Shown here: positions 20,520 to 28,274 of the stretch, in pieces
How positions within the stretch are numbered: position 1 is the first letter of the stretch
Layout of the letters: every line of letters begins with the position of its first letter
NCBI RefSeq assembly: GCF_008298035.1
Contig: NZ_CP042910.1
Coordinates: 1-64,000 of the forward strand
Origin: Gimesia maris
GTDB lineage: Bacteria; Planctomycetota; Planctomycetia; Planctomycetales; Planctomycetaceae
Direction of reading: 5' to 3'
DNA: 64,000 bases
Translations under genes and position numbers: made by a program
Notes under the pieces: model-generated
What the model was told of the DNA's origin: nothing
What the model saw: the letters and a program-made list of their open reading frames with translations, nothing else
The model's database searches: none

Positions 20520-21210
20520 GGGTGGGCCCGAATGTAATTCGGGTCGAGCGAAGCGAGCAGGAGGTCGCAGTTCACTCAACCAAGCCAGATTCGATTTCCT
20601 ACCACGTAGAGATCAATTCACGAGTATCAATCAGAAACTCAGCTTCAACACAGACGCAGCAGGTTTCTATCGCAACCTCCTGTTGTCTGCGACAACCTCG
20701 GATTACATCCGAGGTCACCCGGTGTTCGTGTCTTTTGTTTACTACCAGGAAAAACAGGAAACCACACGAAAAAAGATTAATAGATAAGCCCGAATAAAAT
20801 TCGGGCCGAGCGAAGCGAGCAGGAGGTCGCAGTTCACTCAACCAAGCCAGATTCGATTTCCTACCACGTAGAGATCAATTCACGAGTATCAATCAGAAAC
20901 TCAACTTCAACACAAACGCAGCAGGTTTCTATCGCAACCTCCTGTTGTCTGCGACAACCTCGGATTACATCCGAGGCCACCCGATTATAGTCGGGGTTCA
21001 TACATTTTGATTTACTACCACGAAAAACACGAAACCACACGAAAAATGATTAATAGATAAGCCCGAATAAAATTCGGGCCGAGCGCAGCGAGCAGGAGGT
21101 TGCAGCTCACTCAACCAAACCAGATTCGATTTCCGATCATGCAGAAATCCATTTAGGAGTTTCAATCAGAAACTCAAGTTCAGCACAGACGAAGCAAATC
21201 TCTGCATGTT
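20520..21210. repeat. Repeat array 1 (copies A, B and partial C of the ~273-bp element)
   Basis: Copy A begins at 20520 and has its left hairpin at 20527-20543 and its right hairpin at 20696-20714. Copy B begins near 20788 with its right hairpin at 20958-20976. Copy C begins at 21061 and is truncated near 21210, losing the CCTCCTG segment and right hairpin. Start-to-start distances are 262 and 273 bases. Copies end in a spacer with CACGAAAAACACGAAACC-type sequence, the same as in arrays 2 and 3. Copy C ends 45-100 bases before the sigma-factor gene, so it may affect that promoter. Copies B and C start with TAAGCCCG, whereas A starts with GGGTGGGCCCG. Confidence 0.9.
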
Positions 21211-21307
21211 TCTGTAAAAAAATACTGGCCTGACTGTCACAGTCTGTATCAGAATGTGTCAAAGGGAGAGAATACCCAAAGGTTCATTCCAATCAGTGAG
21301 AGACGAA

Positions 21308-22207
21308 ATGCCGAAACCCCTGATGTACAATCCCTTTACCGAAATCGCTGACGATGACCAGCAGGATGTCGAACTGGTTGATCAGGCCCAAAATGGTGAT
21401 CGCAGTGCACTCGAAAAGCTGGTTCTGCGACATCAGGCCTGGATTTATAACATCGCGATCCGGATGGTGTTTCACCCGCACGATGCGGAAGAAGTCACGC
21501 AGGAAGTCCTTCTCAAAGCCATCACACGACTGAGTACTTTTCAGGGGACCAGTCAGTTTCGCACCTGGCTTTATCGCATCACCGTCAATCACGTTCTGAA
21601 TATGAAACGACGGGGGGGAGAATCTCAGCCGCAAACATTTTCCAGTTATGCTGCTGCGATTAACGACATTCCCGATCTGGATCTGCCAGACCCCAGAACT
21701 GTTCCCGTGGATGTGCCACTGCTCGTCGAAGAAGCGAAAGTCGCGTGTACAACCGGCATGCTGCTCTGTCTGGATCGCAGGCAACGACTGATTTTCACTC
21801 TGGGTGAAATCTTCGGGGCCAGTGATAAAGTGGGGAGTGAAATCATGGAGATGTCGGCAGACAATTTTCGGCAGTGCCTGTCACGGGCCCGTAACGATTT
21901 ATATCAGTTCATGCAGAACCAGTGTGGTCTGGTCAATGAGAGGAATCCCTGCCGCTGCCCGAAGAAAACCAGGGGTTTCATCAGAGAGGGGCACGTCGAC
22001 CCCGAGCATTTACTGTTCGTGCCGCAACACGTTCAACGCATCAGTGAAGTTGCCTCCGACACCATTCGCAAAATGGACGACGCCACGGAGCAGCAATACG
22101 CGGCCCTGTTTCGCACTCATCCCTTTCTGGAACCTTCCAGTCAAATCGACTGGCTGCAACAGCTGCTGGAGCAACCGGGCATTCGCGCTGCGTTACGTTT
22201 GAACTGA
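21308..22207 (+). CDS. ECF-type RNA polymerase sigma factor with C-terminal CxC extension
   Basis: The product (299 residues from the ATG at 21308; 317 from an in-frame ATG at 21254) has sigma region 2 (ALEKLVLRHQAWIYNIAIRM, then DAEEVTQEVLLKAITRL and FRTWLYRITVNHVLNMKRR). Region 4 follows (RRQRLIFTLGEIFG to NFRQCLSRARNDLYQFM). After region 4 comes about 95 residues starting with NPCRCPKKTRGF, an extension seen in some ECF groups. The cysteine pair could bind metal or sense redox state, which is inference. No anti-sigma gene lies beside it. GAGAG lies just upstream of 21308. The copy of the dispersed repeat directly upstream makes the promoter region unusual. Confidence 0.85.
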   Translation: MPKPLMYNPFTEIADDDQQDVELVDQAQNGDRSALEKLVLRHQAWIYNIAIRMVFHPHDAEEVTQEVLLKAITRLSTFQGTSQFRTWLYRITVNHVLNMKRRGGESQPQTFSSYAAAINDIPDLDLPDPRTVPVDVPLLVEEAKVACTTGMLLCLDRRQRLIFTLGEIFGASDKVGSEIMEMSADNFRQCLSRARNDLYQFMQNQCGLVNERNPCRCPKKTRGFIREGHVDPEHLLFVPQHVQRISEVASDTIRKMDDATEQQYAALFRTHPFLEPSSQIDWLQQLLEQPGIRAALRLN

Positions 22208-22300
22208 AAAAAGAACGGCGACTGTCACACCGGTCTCCTCAATGTGTCTAAGAATTAGTGCAGGGCTCAATCACTTTCAATAACACGAGGAGGAGATACG

Positions 22301-23056
22301 ATGTCAAAGCTAGACAAAAAAGTGGCACTTGTAACGGGGGCCTCCAAGGGAATCGGTGCGGGGATCGCCAGGGAACTGGCTGCGGCGGGAGCAGCTGTGG
22401 TTGTGAATTTTGCGATCGATGGGGAGCGTGCCGAAGCCCTGGTAGAACAAATCAAACTAGAGAACGGGCAAGCTGTTGCGGTGCAGGCAGATGTTTCGCA
22501 TGCAGCAGATGTGTCACGTTTATTCCAGGATGTTGCTTCAACCTTTGGCCGACTCGACATCCTGGTAAACAATGCCGGCGTGTATCGCGAGACTCCAATA
22601 GAGGAACTGACTGAAGAAGAGTTTCACCGTCAATTCAATATCAACGTGCTTGGTCCTCTGTTAGTCATCCGGGAGTCGCTGCAGTACTTTGGTTCTGAAG
22701 GGGGTACCATCATTAACATTGGCTCCGGCGCTTCAAAGATGTGTCCACCCGGTTATTCGATCTATTCAGCCAGCAAAAGCGCGCTCGACGCGATTACCGG
22801 AGTGCTCTCGAAGGAACTGGCTTCCCGCAACATCCGCGTCAATTCAGTCAATCCAGGCGCGACGTTAAGCGAGGGAACGCAGGCAGCGGGCCTGTATGGC
22901 GTAGAGAATGATTTCGAGAAACAACTGGTCGCGATGACGCCTTTAAACCGCATCGGCACACCAGCAGACATTGCCCGCGTGGTCGCTTTTCTCGCCTCTG
23001 ACGATTCCGCCTGGCTGACCGGCGAGATCATCCAGGCATCCGGGGGACTGCGCTGA
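22301..23056 (+). CDS. SDR family oxidoreductase
   Basis: This is a classical short-chain dehydrogenase/reductase of 251 residues using NAD(P)H. It has the cofactor motif TGASKGIG at about 13-20, NNAG near 90 and catalytic YSASK (Ser-Tyr-Lys arrangement) near 151-155. A C-terminal [12 protein letters not shown] ending follows the 3-oxoacyl-ACP reductase type. AGGAGGAGA lies before the ATG at 22301, one of the strongest ribosome sites in the window. It follows the sigma gene at 93 bases and precedes the TIGR03067 gene at 79 bases. The substrate is unknown. Confidence 0.93.
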   Translation: MSKLDKKVALVTGASKGIGAGIARELAAAGAAVVVNFAIDGERAEALVEQIKLENGQAVAVQADVSHAADVSRLFQDVASTFGRLDILVNNAGVYRETPIEELTEEEFHRQFNINVLGPLLVIRESLQYFGSEGGTIINIGSGASKMCPPGYSIYSASKSALDAITGVLSKELASRNIRVNSVNPGATLSEGTQAAGLYGVENDFEKQLVAMTPLNRIGTPADIARVVAFLASDDSAWLTGEIIQASGGLR

Positions 23057-23135
23057 GACTAATCGGAAGAATTGAATAATAGCGAAAGCGCGTCACATAA
23101 TTTTCATCATCTTCAATAGCGGGAGGAACATTCCA

Positions 23136-23618
23136 ATGAATATGAATTTTGCATCTAACATTTTATTGCTTTTCGTTTCAATCATGCAGGTGCAGGAACT
23201 GTCGGCAGCCGCGCCCCCCAAACAGGAAGTCAGTCAGGCGCTGCAGCAATTCGCCGGGACCTGGAAGATCGTTTCCAGTGAACCCGCAGGAGCGACAAAA
23301 GAGGCAACGCAACTGGTATTTCACAAAGATCTGACTTACGCGGCACTGGATCAGCAGGGAAAGGAACTCTGGTCGGGAACCTTCGATCTCGATCCGACAG
23401 CTATGCCAAAAAGATGGGACCACCGCTCCCAGGCCGCTCAGAAGGAAGGGGGCGATGTCCTGGGGATCTATGAACTGGACGGCGACCGACTCAAGGTTTC
23501 CTGTGTCGTGGGTGCCTGGAAAGAGAAAAAGTGGACCGGCAAACCACGTCCAAATGTATTCAAATTACCCGAAGCGGATGTGGTGTTGAACCTGCAGCGC
23601 AAAGCTGCGTCTCCCTGA
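23136..23618 (+). CDS. TIGR03067-type secreted protein
   Basis: The 160-residue product has a signal peptide ([17 protein letters not shown], cleavage near 25) and a lipocalin-like planctomycete domain. It begins [15 protein letters not shown] and includes the [19 protein letters not shown] strand pair and the [10 protein letters not shown] segment characteristic of TIGR03067. The function is unknown; the family is expanded in planctomycetes. GGGAGGAA lies before the ATG. Its stop is followed within 11 bases by the left terminal motif of repeat array 2. Confidence 0.85.
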   Translation: MNMNFASNILLLFVSIMQVQELSAAAPPKQEVSQALQQFAGTWKIVSSEPAGATKEATQLVFHKDLTYAALDQQGKELWSGTFDLDPTAMPKRWDHRSQAAQKEGGDVLGIYELDGDRLKVSCVVGAWKEKKWTGKPRPNVFKLPEADVVLNLQRKAASP

Positions 23619-23628
23619 AATTCTTTTA

Positions 23629-24183
23629 CTACCACGAAAACACACGAAACCACACGAAAGTGAAAAAGAAAGGGTAAGCCCGGATGCAAATCCGGGCCGA
23701 GCGCAGCGAGCAGGAGGTTGCAGCTCACTCAATCAAACCAGATTCGATTTCCTACCACGTATAGATCAATTTACGAGTATCGATCAGAAACTCAAGTTTA
23801 GCACAGACGAGGCAGGTTTCTATCACAACCTCCTGTTGTCTGTGACAACCTCGGATTGCATCCGAGGCCACCCGGTGTTCGTGTCTTTTGTTTACTACCA
23901 CGAAAAACACGAAAAAAGGATCATGGGTGGGCCCGAATAAAATTCGGGCCGAGCGCAGCGAGCAGGAGGTCGCAGCTCACGCAATCAAACCAAAACCAAC
24001 TTCCCACCAGATAGAAGCAATTCACGACTCTCAATCAGAAACTCAGCTTCAACACAGACGCAGCAGGTCACACTCACAACCTCCTGTTGTCTGCGACAAT
24101 CCCGAATTACATTCGGGACCACCCGATGTTGTTACCTCTCACCAACCAGATGCTTTCGTGTCATTTCGTGTTTTTCGTGGTAG
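23629..24183. repeat. Repeat array 2 (copies D and E) bounded by inverted terminal motifs
   Basis: The array lies between the convergent TIGR03067 and hydrolase genes. Copy D has its left hairpin at 23678-23697 and right hairpin at 23849-23867; copy E has them at 23931-23949 and 24100-24118. The left end (23629-23659, starting CTACCACGAAAA) and the right end (24154-24183, ending TTTTTCGTGGTAG) are inverted copies of about 30 bases with only a few differences. This gives the array clear terminal inverted repeats. Copy E has compensatory changes in its right hairpin. Confidence 0.9.
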
Positions 24184-24210
24184 AAAAAATCACGATCAGA
24201 CAACCCACCT

Positions 24211-25113
24211 CTACTTCAACTGCCCGTCGATCCAGTCGGCCATTTGTTCGACCTCTTCGTGGATCGTCGGCCAGGGGTGGCCGCCCCCTTCTTTGATGAT
24301 GAACTTTACCGGCACCTCCGCTTTCTGCAAAGCGGCGACCATCACCCGCGACTGTTGGATCGGCACCATGAAATCGGCTGTGCCATGGATGATCAGAAAC
24401 GGAGGCAGGCCCGGCTTCACCAGGCGGGCCGGGGAGAACGCGGTCCGCAGTTCGTCCAGGCGGCTGACGTCGATCGTTTCTGAACCCTTGGGCGTGATCA
24501 GTCGGCGGATGGATTGCGCCAGTTGATCTTCGCCGCTGATGTCAATTTTGAAGCCGCCGTAGTTCATCAGATCGGTGGGGGGAAAAAAGACGGCCACCGC
24601 TTTCACCCGCGTTTTGGACTTCGCATCCGCCGCCGATACCGCCGCCATACAGGCCAGGTGACCGCCGGCCGAAGCGCCCAGCATTGCCAGTCGATTCGGA
24701 TCGACCTGGTATACCCTGGCATGTTCTTTGACCCACAAAATACCTCGATTCACATTGTCCAGCATCTCGGGTCCGTTGAATTTCGCGATTGAACCGGGAC
24801 GGATGGCGAATACGGTATAGCCGCGACTGCAGAAAATGTCGAACATTTGTGCCTGCTTGTGATCGCGGAGCTTGCCGCGATCCGAGTGATACGCGCCCGA
24901 AACCACATCGACGATACCCAGCCCGTTCGGCTGGGAGCGGGGCGTGAACACATCCAGCAGCAGACCCACGCCATGCACTTCCGCATAGACCAGATTTTTC
25001 TGCTGATGATAAGGCAGTTCGGCGGGTTTTTCCGCTCTAACCGAAGAGACACAAAGGAGTAACGCACACAGAGAGACTGCCGATACGCAGCGGAATCGCG
25101 AAAGACTCAACAT
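24211..25113 (-). CDS. Secreted alpha/beta hydrolase (carboxylesterase-like)
   Basis: The 300-residue product starts with a signal peptide (MLSLSRFRCVSAVSLCALLL, AxA-type end VRAE near 25-28). The fold is a prolyl-oligopeptidase/acetyl-esterase-type hydrolase with nucleophile Ser148 in LGASAGG, Asp247 in HGTADFMVP and His279 in GGGHPW. It probably cleaves an ester in the periplasm or outside the cell; BD-FAE-like or xylan esterase roles are possible but unproven. An in-frame upstream ATG exists, but the start at 25113 is preferred because the signal peptide begins there. It ends about 27 bases from repeat array 2 and is divergent from the DUF1501 gene. Confidence 0.85.
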   Translation of the reverse strand: MLSLSRFRCVSAVSLCALLLCVSSVRAEKPAELPYHQQKNLVYAEVHGVGLLLDVFTPRSQPNGLGIVDVVSGAYHSDRGKLRDHKQAQMFDIFCSRGYTVFAIRPGSIAKFNGPEMLDNVNRGILWVKEHARVYQVDPNRLAMLGASAGGHLACMAAVSAADAKSKTRVKAVAVFFPPTDLMNYGGFKIDISGEDQLAQSIRRLITPKGSETIDVSRLDELRTAFSPARLVKPGLPPFLIIHGTADFMVPIQQSRVMVAALQKAEVPVKFIIKEGGGHPWPTIHEEVEQMADWIDGQLK

Positions 25114-25350
25114 CAATTCAAACCTGACATACAAAGAAAAAGTCGAAGAACGAACACCAATACGAAATCCGTTAAATAAAACCACCGGCTGACCCGTATC
25201 ATATCAAAGGGATTACAGCGACTGAAACAAAATCTGCCCGCGATCGGCGGGAACAGACTACGCTTCATGATTCTTACCGGAAAAGACTCGCATTTGTTTC
25301 AAAAAATCCCCTAAAATAAGAAAAGAGCGCTATATATTAAGGACACAAAG

Positions 25351-26715
25351 ATGAGAGGCAGATTAGACAGACAGAGCCCCCGGATTTCCCGCCGCGATTA
25401 TCTGCGCCTCTCCGCCCTGGGTGTGCTGGGCACAGGCATGTCGGGCTGGCTCCGACGTCTGGCCGCTGAAACCGCCGACAACCCGCAGCGCAAACGCAGT
25501 TGCATCCTGTTGTGGATGTCGGGTGGCCCCAGTCAGACCGATACCTTCGATCTCAAACCGCAGCACGAAAATGGTGGCCCGTTCAAAGCGATCGACACCG
25601 ATGTGCCCGGCGTGCAGATCTCCGAACATCTGCCTCAACTCGCGAAGGTCATGAAGCATCTGGCTCCCATTCGCTCGATGAGCACCAAAGAAGGGGACCA
25701 CACCCGCGCCACGTATCTGCTCCGCACCGGCTATCTCCCGTCCGGCCCCCTCAGCTATCCGACGCTCGGCTCACTGCTGAGTAAGGAACTGGGAAGCACA
25801 CACGCCGACCTGCCCAACTTCGTCAGCATCGCCCCCAATAAAACATTAAGCCCCAATGCCTACGGCCCCGGCTTTCTGGGGCCGCAGTTCGCTCCCCTGA
25901 TCGTTGGCGAAGGCACAGGGATCGTGCCGAACGATGCCGCGAATGTCGACGCCGCGTTAAAAGTCAAAAACCTGACTTTGCCCACTGGCATTACGCGCCA
26001 GCAGGCCGACGAACGATTATCCATTCTGAAAGACCTGGAAACCGAATTCTCCGCCACGCATCCCGGCACACCGACCAGCAGTCATCGCAGTGCCTACACC
26101 GCCGCCGTTCGCATGATGCGTTCTAAAGCCATCGAAGCTTTTCAACTGGATCAGGAACCGGCTGCGCTCCGCGATGCCTACGGCCGCAATCGCTTCGGGC
26201 AGGGTTGTCTGCTGGCCCGCCGGTTGATTGAACAGGGAGTCCCTTTTGTCGAAGTCTCGTTGAACGGCGTGCAAGGCAACAACGCGTTCGGCTGGGATAC
26301 GCATCAGGAAAACTTCGAAGCCGTCAAAAGTCTGAGTGAAGTCCTCGACCCCGCCTGGGGGACTTTAATGACCGATCTCGAACAGCGGGGGTTATTGGAT
26401 TCCACGTTGATTGTCTGGATGGGGGAATTCGGCCGCACACCGAAGATCAATCAGAACACGGGCCGCGATCATTTTCCCGCAGCATGGACCACGGTGCTCG
26501 GCGGTGGTGGCATTCGCGGCGGACAGGTCATCGGCAAAACCAGCGAGGACGGCATGAAAGTCACCGACCAGCCGGTCGTCGTTCCCGATCTGATGGCAAC
26601 CATCTGCGCCGCGCTCGGCCTCGATCCCCAGCAGCAGAACATGTCCAACATCGGCCGCCCCATTCCCCTCGCTGACCACGGCGCCAAACCGATCCCGCAG
26701 ATTCTGAAAAGCTGA
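25351..26715 (+). CDS. DUF1501 domain protein, Tat-exported
   Basis: The 454-residue product starts with a twin-arginine signal (SRRDYLRLSALGVLGTGM, about 11-28) and the DUF1501 body. The body opens LLWMSGGPSQTDTFDLKP, has the middle segment FVEVSLNGVQGNNAFGWDTH, and then WMGEFGRTPKINQNTGRDHF. The fold relates to alkaline phosphatase/sulfatase-like enzymes, but the catalytic role is unknown. DUF1501 genes in planctomycetes often sit beside DUF1553/DUF1549 cytochrome-type partners; none is next to this one. AAGGA precedes the ATG. Repeat array 3 begins right after the stop, which lies inside the palindrome TGAGTGAAGTTCACTCA (26713-26729). Confidence 0.9.
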   Translation: MRGRLDRQSPRISRRDYLRLSALGVLGTGMSGWLRRLAAETADNPQRKRSCILLWMSGGPSQTDTFDLKPQHENGGPFKAIDTDVPGVQISEHLPQLAKVMKHLAPIRSMSTKEGDHTRATYLLRTGYLPSGPLSYPTLGSLLSKELGSTHADLPNFVSIAPNKTLSPNAYGPGFLGPQFAPLIVGEGTGIVPNDAANVDAALKVKNLTLPTGITRQQADERLSILKDLETEFSATHPGTPTSSHRSAYTAAVRMMRSKAIEAFQLDQEPAALRDAYGRNRFGQGCLLARRLIEQGVPFVEVSLNGVQGNNAFGWDTHQENFEAVKSLSEVLDPAWGTLMTDLEQRGLLDSTLIVWMGEFGRTPKINQNTGRDHFPAAWTTVLGGGGIRGGQVIGKTSEDGMKVTDQPVVVPDLMATICAALGLDPQQQNMSNIGRPIPLADHGAKPIPQILKS

Positions 26716-26730
26716 GTGAAGTTCACTCAA

Positions 26731-28021
26731 CAGGCAGGGTAAGCCCGGATGCACATCCGGGCCGAGCGCAGCGAGCAAGAGGTCACAGCTCACTCAATCA
26801 AACCAGATTCGATTCCCTATCATGTAGAGACCCATTTTCGAGTATCAACCAGAAACTCCACTTCAACTCAAACGCAGCAGGTTTCTATCGCAACCTCCTG
26901 TTGTCTGCGACAACCTCGGATTGCATCCGAGGCCACCCGATTTTAGTCGGGGTTCATACTTTTTGATTTACTACCACGAAAAACACGAAACCACACAAAA
27001 AAAAGAATAGTGGGTGGGCCCGAATAAAATTCGGGCCGAGCGCAGCGAGCAGGAGGTCGCAGCTGACTCAATCAAACCAGATTCGATTCCCTGTCATGTA
27101 GAGACTCATTTTCGAGTATCGATCAGAAACTCAAGTTCAACACAGACGCAGCAGGTTTCTCTCACAACCTCCTGTTGTCTGCGACAACCTCGGATTGCAT
27201 CCGAGGCCACCCGATTTTAGTCGGGTTCATACTTTTTGATTTACTACCACGAAAAACACGAAACCACACAAAAAAAAGAATAGTGGGTGGGCCCGAATAA
27301 AATTCGGGCCGAGCGCAGCGAGCAGGAGGTCGCAGCTGACTCAATCAAACCAGATTCGATTCCCTATCATGTAGAGATCCATTTACGAGTATCGATCAGA
27401 AACTCAAGTTCAACACAGACGAAGCAGGTTTCTCTCACAACCTCCTGTTGTCTGTGACAACCTCGGATTACATCCGAGGCCACCCGATTTTAGTCGGGTT
27501 CATAAATTTTGATTTACTACCACGAAAAACACGAAACCACACGAAAAAAAGAATAGTGGGTGGGCCCGAATAAAATCCGGGCCGAGCGCAGCGAGCAGGA
27601 GGTCGCAGTTGACTCAATCAAACCAGATTCGGTTTCCTGTCATGTAGAGATCAATTCACGAGTCTCTATCAGAAATTCATCCTCAACCCAGACGAAGCAG
27701 TTTCTCTCACAACCTCCTGTTGTCTGCGACAACCTCGGATTATATCCGAGGCCACCCGATTTTAGTCGGGGTTCATACTTTTTGATTTACTACCACGAAA
27801 AACACGAAACCACACGAAAAAAAGAATAATGGGTGGGCCCGAATAAAATTCGGGCCGAGCGCAGCGAGCAGGAAACTGTCAGAGTAAGCGATCATTTCAG
27901 GAATAGCAGAACCCAAGAGGAACCTGACTCGAAATCACACCCTTCATGCGATTATTTTCACTCAGGTTCTGACCTCTCACTAACCAGATGCTTTCGTGTC
28001 ATTTCGTGCTTTTTGTGGTAG
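26731..28021. repeat. Repeat array 3 (copies F-J of the ~273-bp element, plus right terminal segment)
   Basis: The left hairpins of copies F-J start at 26743, 27018, 27291, 27564 and 27837, so the spacing is 275, 273, 273 and 273 bases. Right hairpins lie at 26914-26932, 27188-27206, 27461-27479 and 27733-27751. Copy J is cut near 27873 and continues into unrelated sequence. The array ends with the same terminal segment as array 2 (about 27970-28021, ending TTTTTGTGGTAG). In copy G, AGGAGGT at 27051-27057 faces ACCTCCT at 27167-27173. The array lies between the convergent DUF1501 gene and the symporter operon. The near-exact 273-base period suggests growth by tandem duplication. Confidence 0.93.
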
Positions 28022-28043
28022 AAAAAACGAAACCAGTTCCGAT

Positions 28044-28274
28044 TCAGAAAATGCTGTAGATCACAATCTGAATCGCCAGTGCCAGGCAGGCCCAGATTTT
28101 CAGGTTCTGATACCAGTGTGTCGCGTTCTCTGCCGTCGTCGTTTCGCGGGGAAGTCGCAAGACCCAGATCAGGACAGCGACCAGAGTGCCGACAAACAGC
28201 AGCCGGACGGCGGACATTGGAATCTGCACCACCAGGTCGCGCACGAAATTTCCTATATGATGCAGGGGCGTCAT
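28044..28274 (-). CDS. Small two-helix membrane protein coupled to the symporter
   Basis: The 76-residue product has two hydrophobic segments (about 20-40, AVRLLFVGTLVAVLIWVL, and 59-75, IWACLALAIQIVIYSIF) with a charged loop between. Its ATG overlaps the symporter stop as ATGA, so the two are translationally coupled. Small two-helix partners accompany some sodium:solute symporters (for example DUF485/YjcH beside ActP), but this sequence is not clearly that family. It probably stabilises or modulates the transporter, which is inference. Confidence 0.72.
   Translation of the reverse strand: MTPLHHIGNFVRDLVVQIPMSAVRLLFVGTLVAVLIWVLRLPRETTTAENATHWYQNLKIWACLALAIQIVIYSIF

Noticed and set aside
26713-26729. 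Palindrome at the DUF1501 stop as a separate regulatory site
   Set aside because: TGAGTGAAGTTCACTCA overlaps the stop and joins the start of the repeat array; it can be chance or part of the array's left junction.
26749-27829. Short frames in the repeat copies starting with GPNKIRAERSEQEVA-type sequence
   Set aside because: They are by-products of the repeat: they lie across hairpins, lack ribosome sites, differ in length between copies and have no protein-like pattern.
20520-28021. CRISPR array
   Set aside because: Units are ~273 bases with no short repeat/spacer pattern and no Cas genes.
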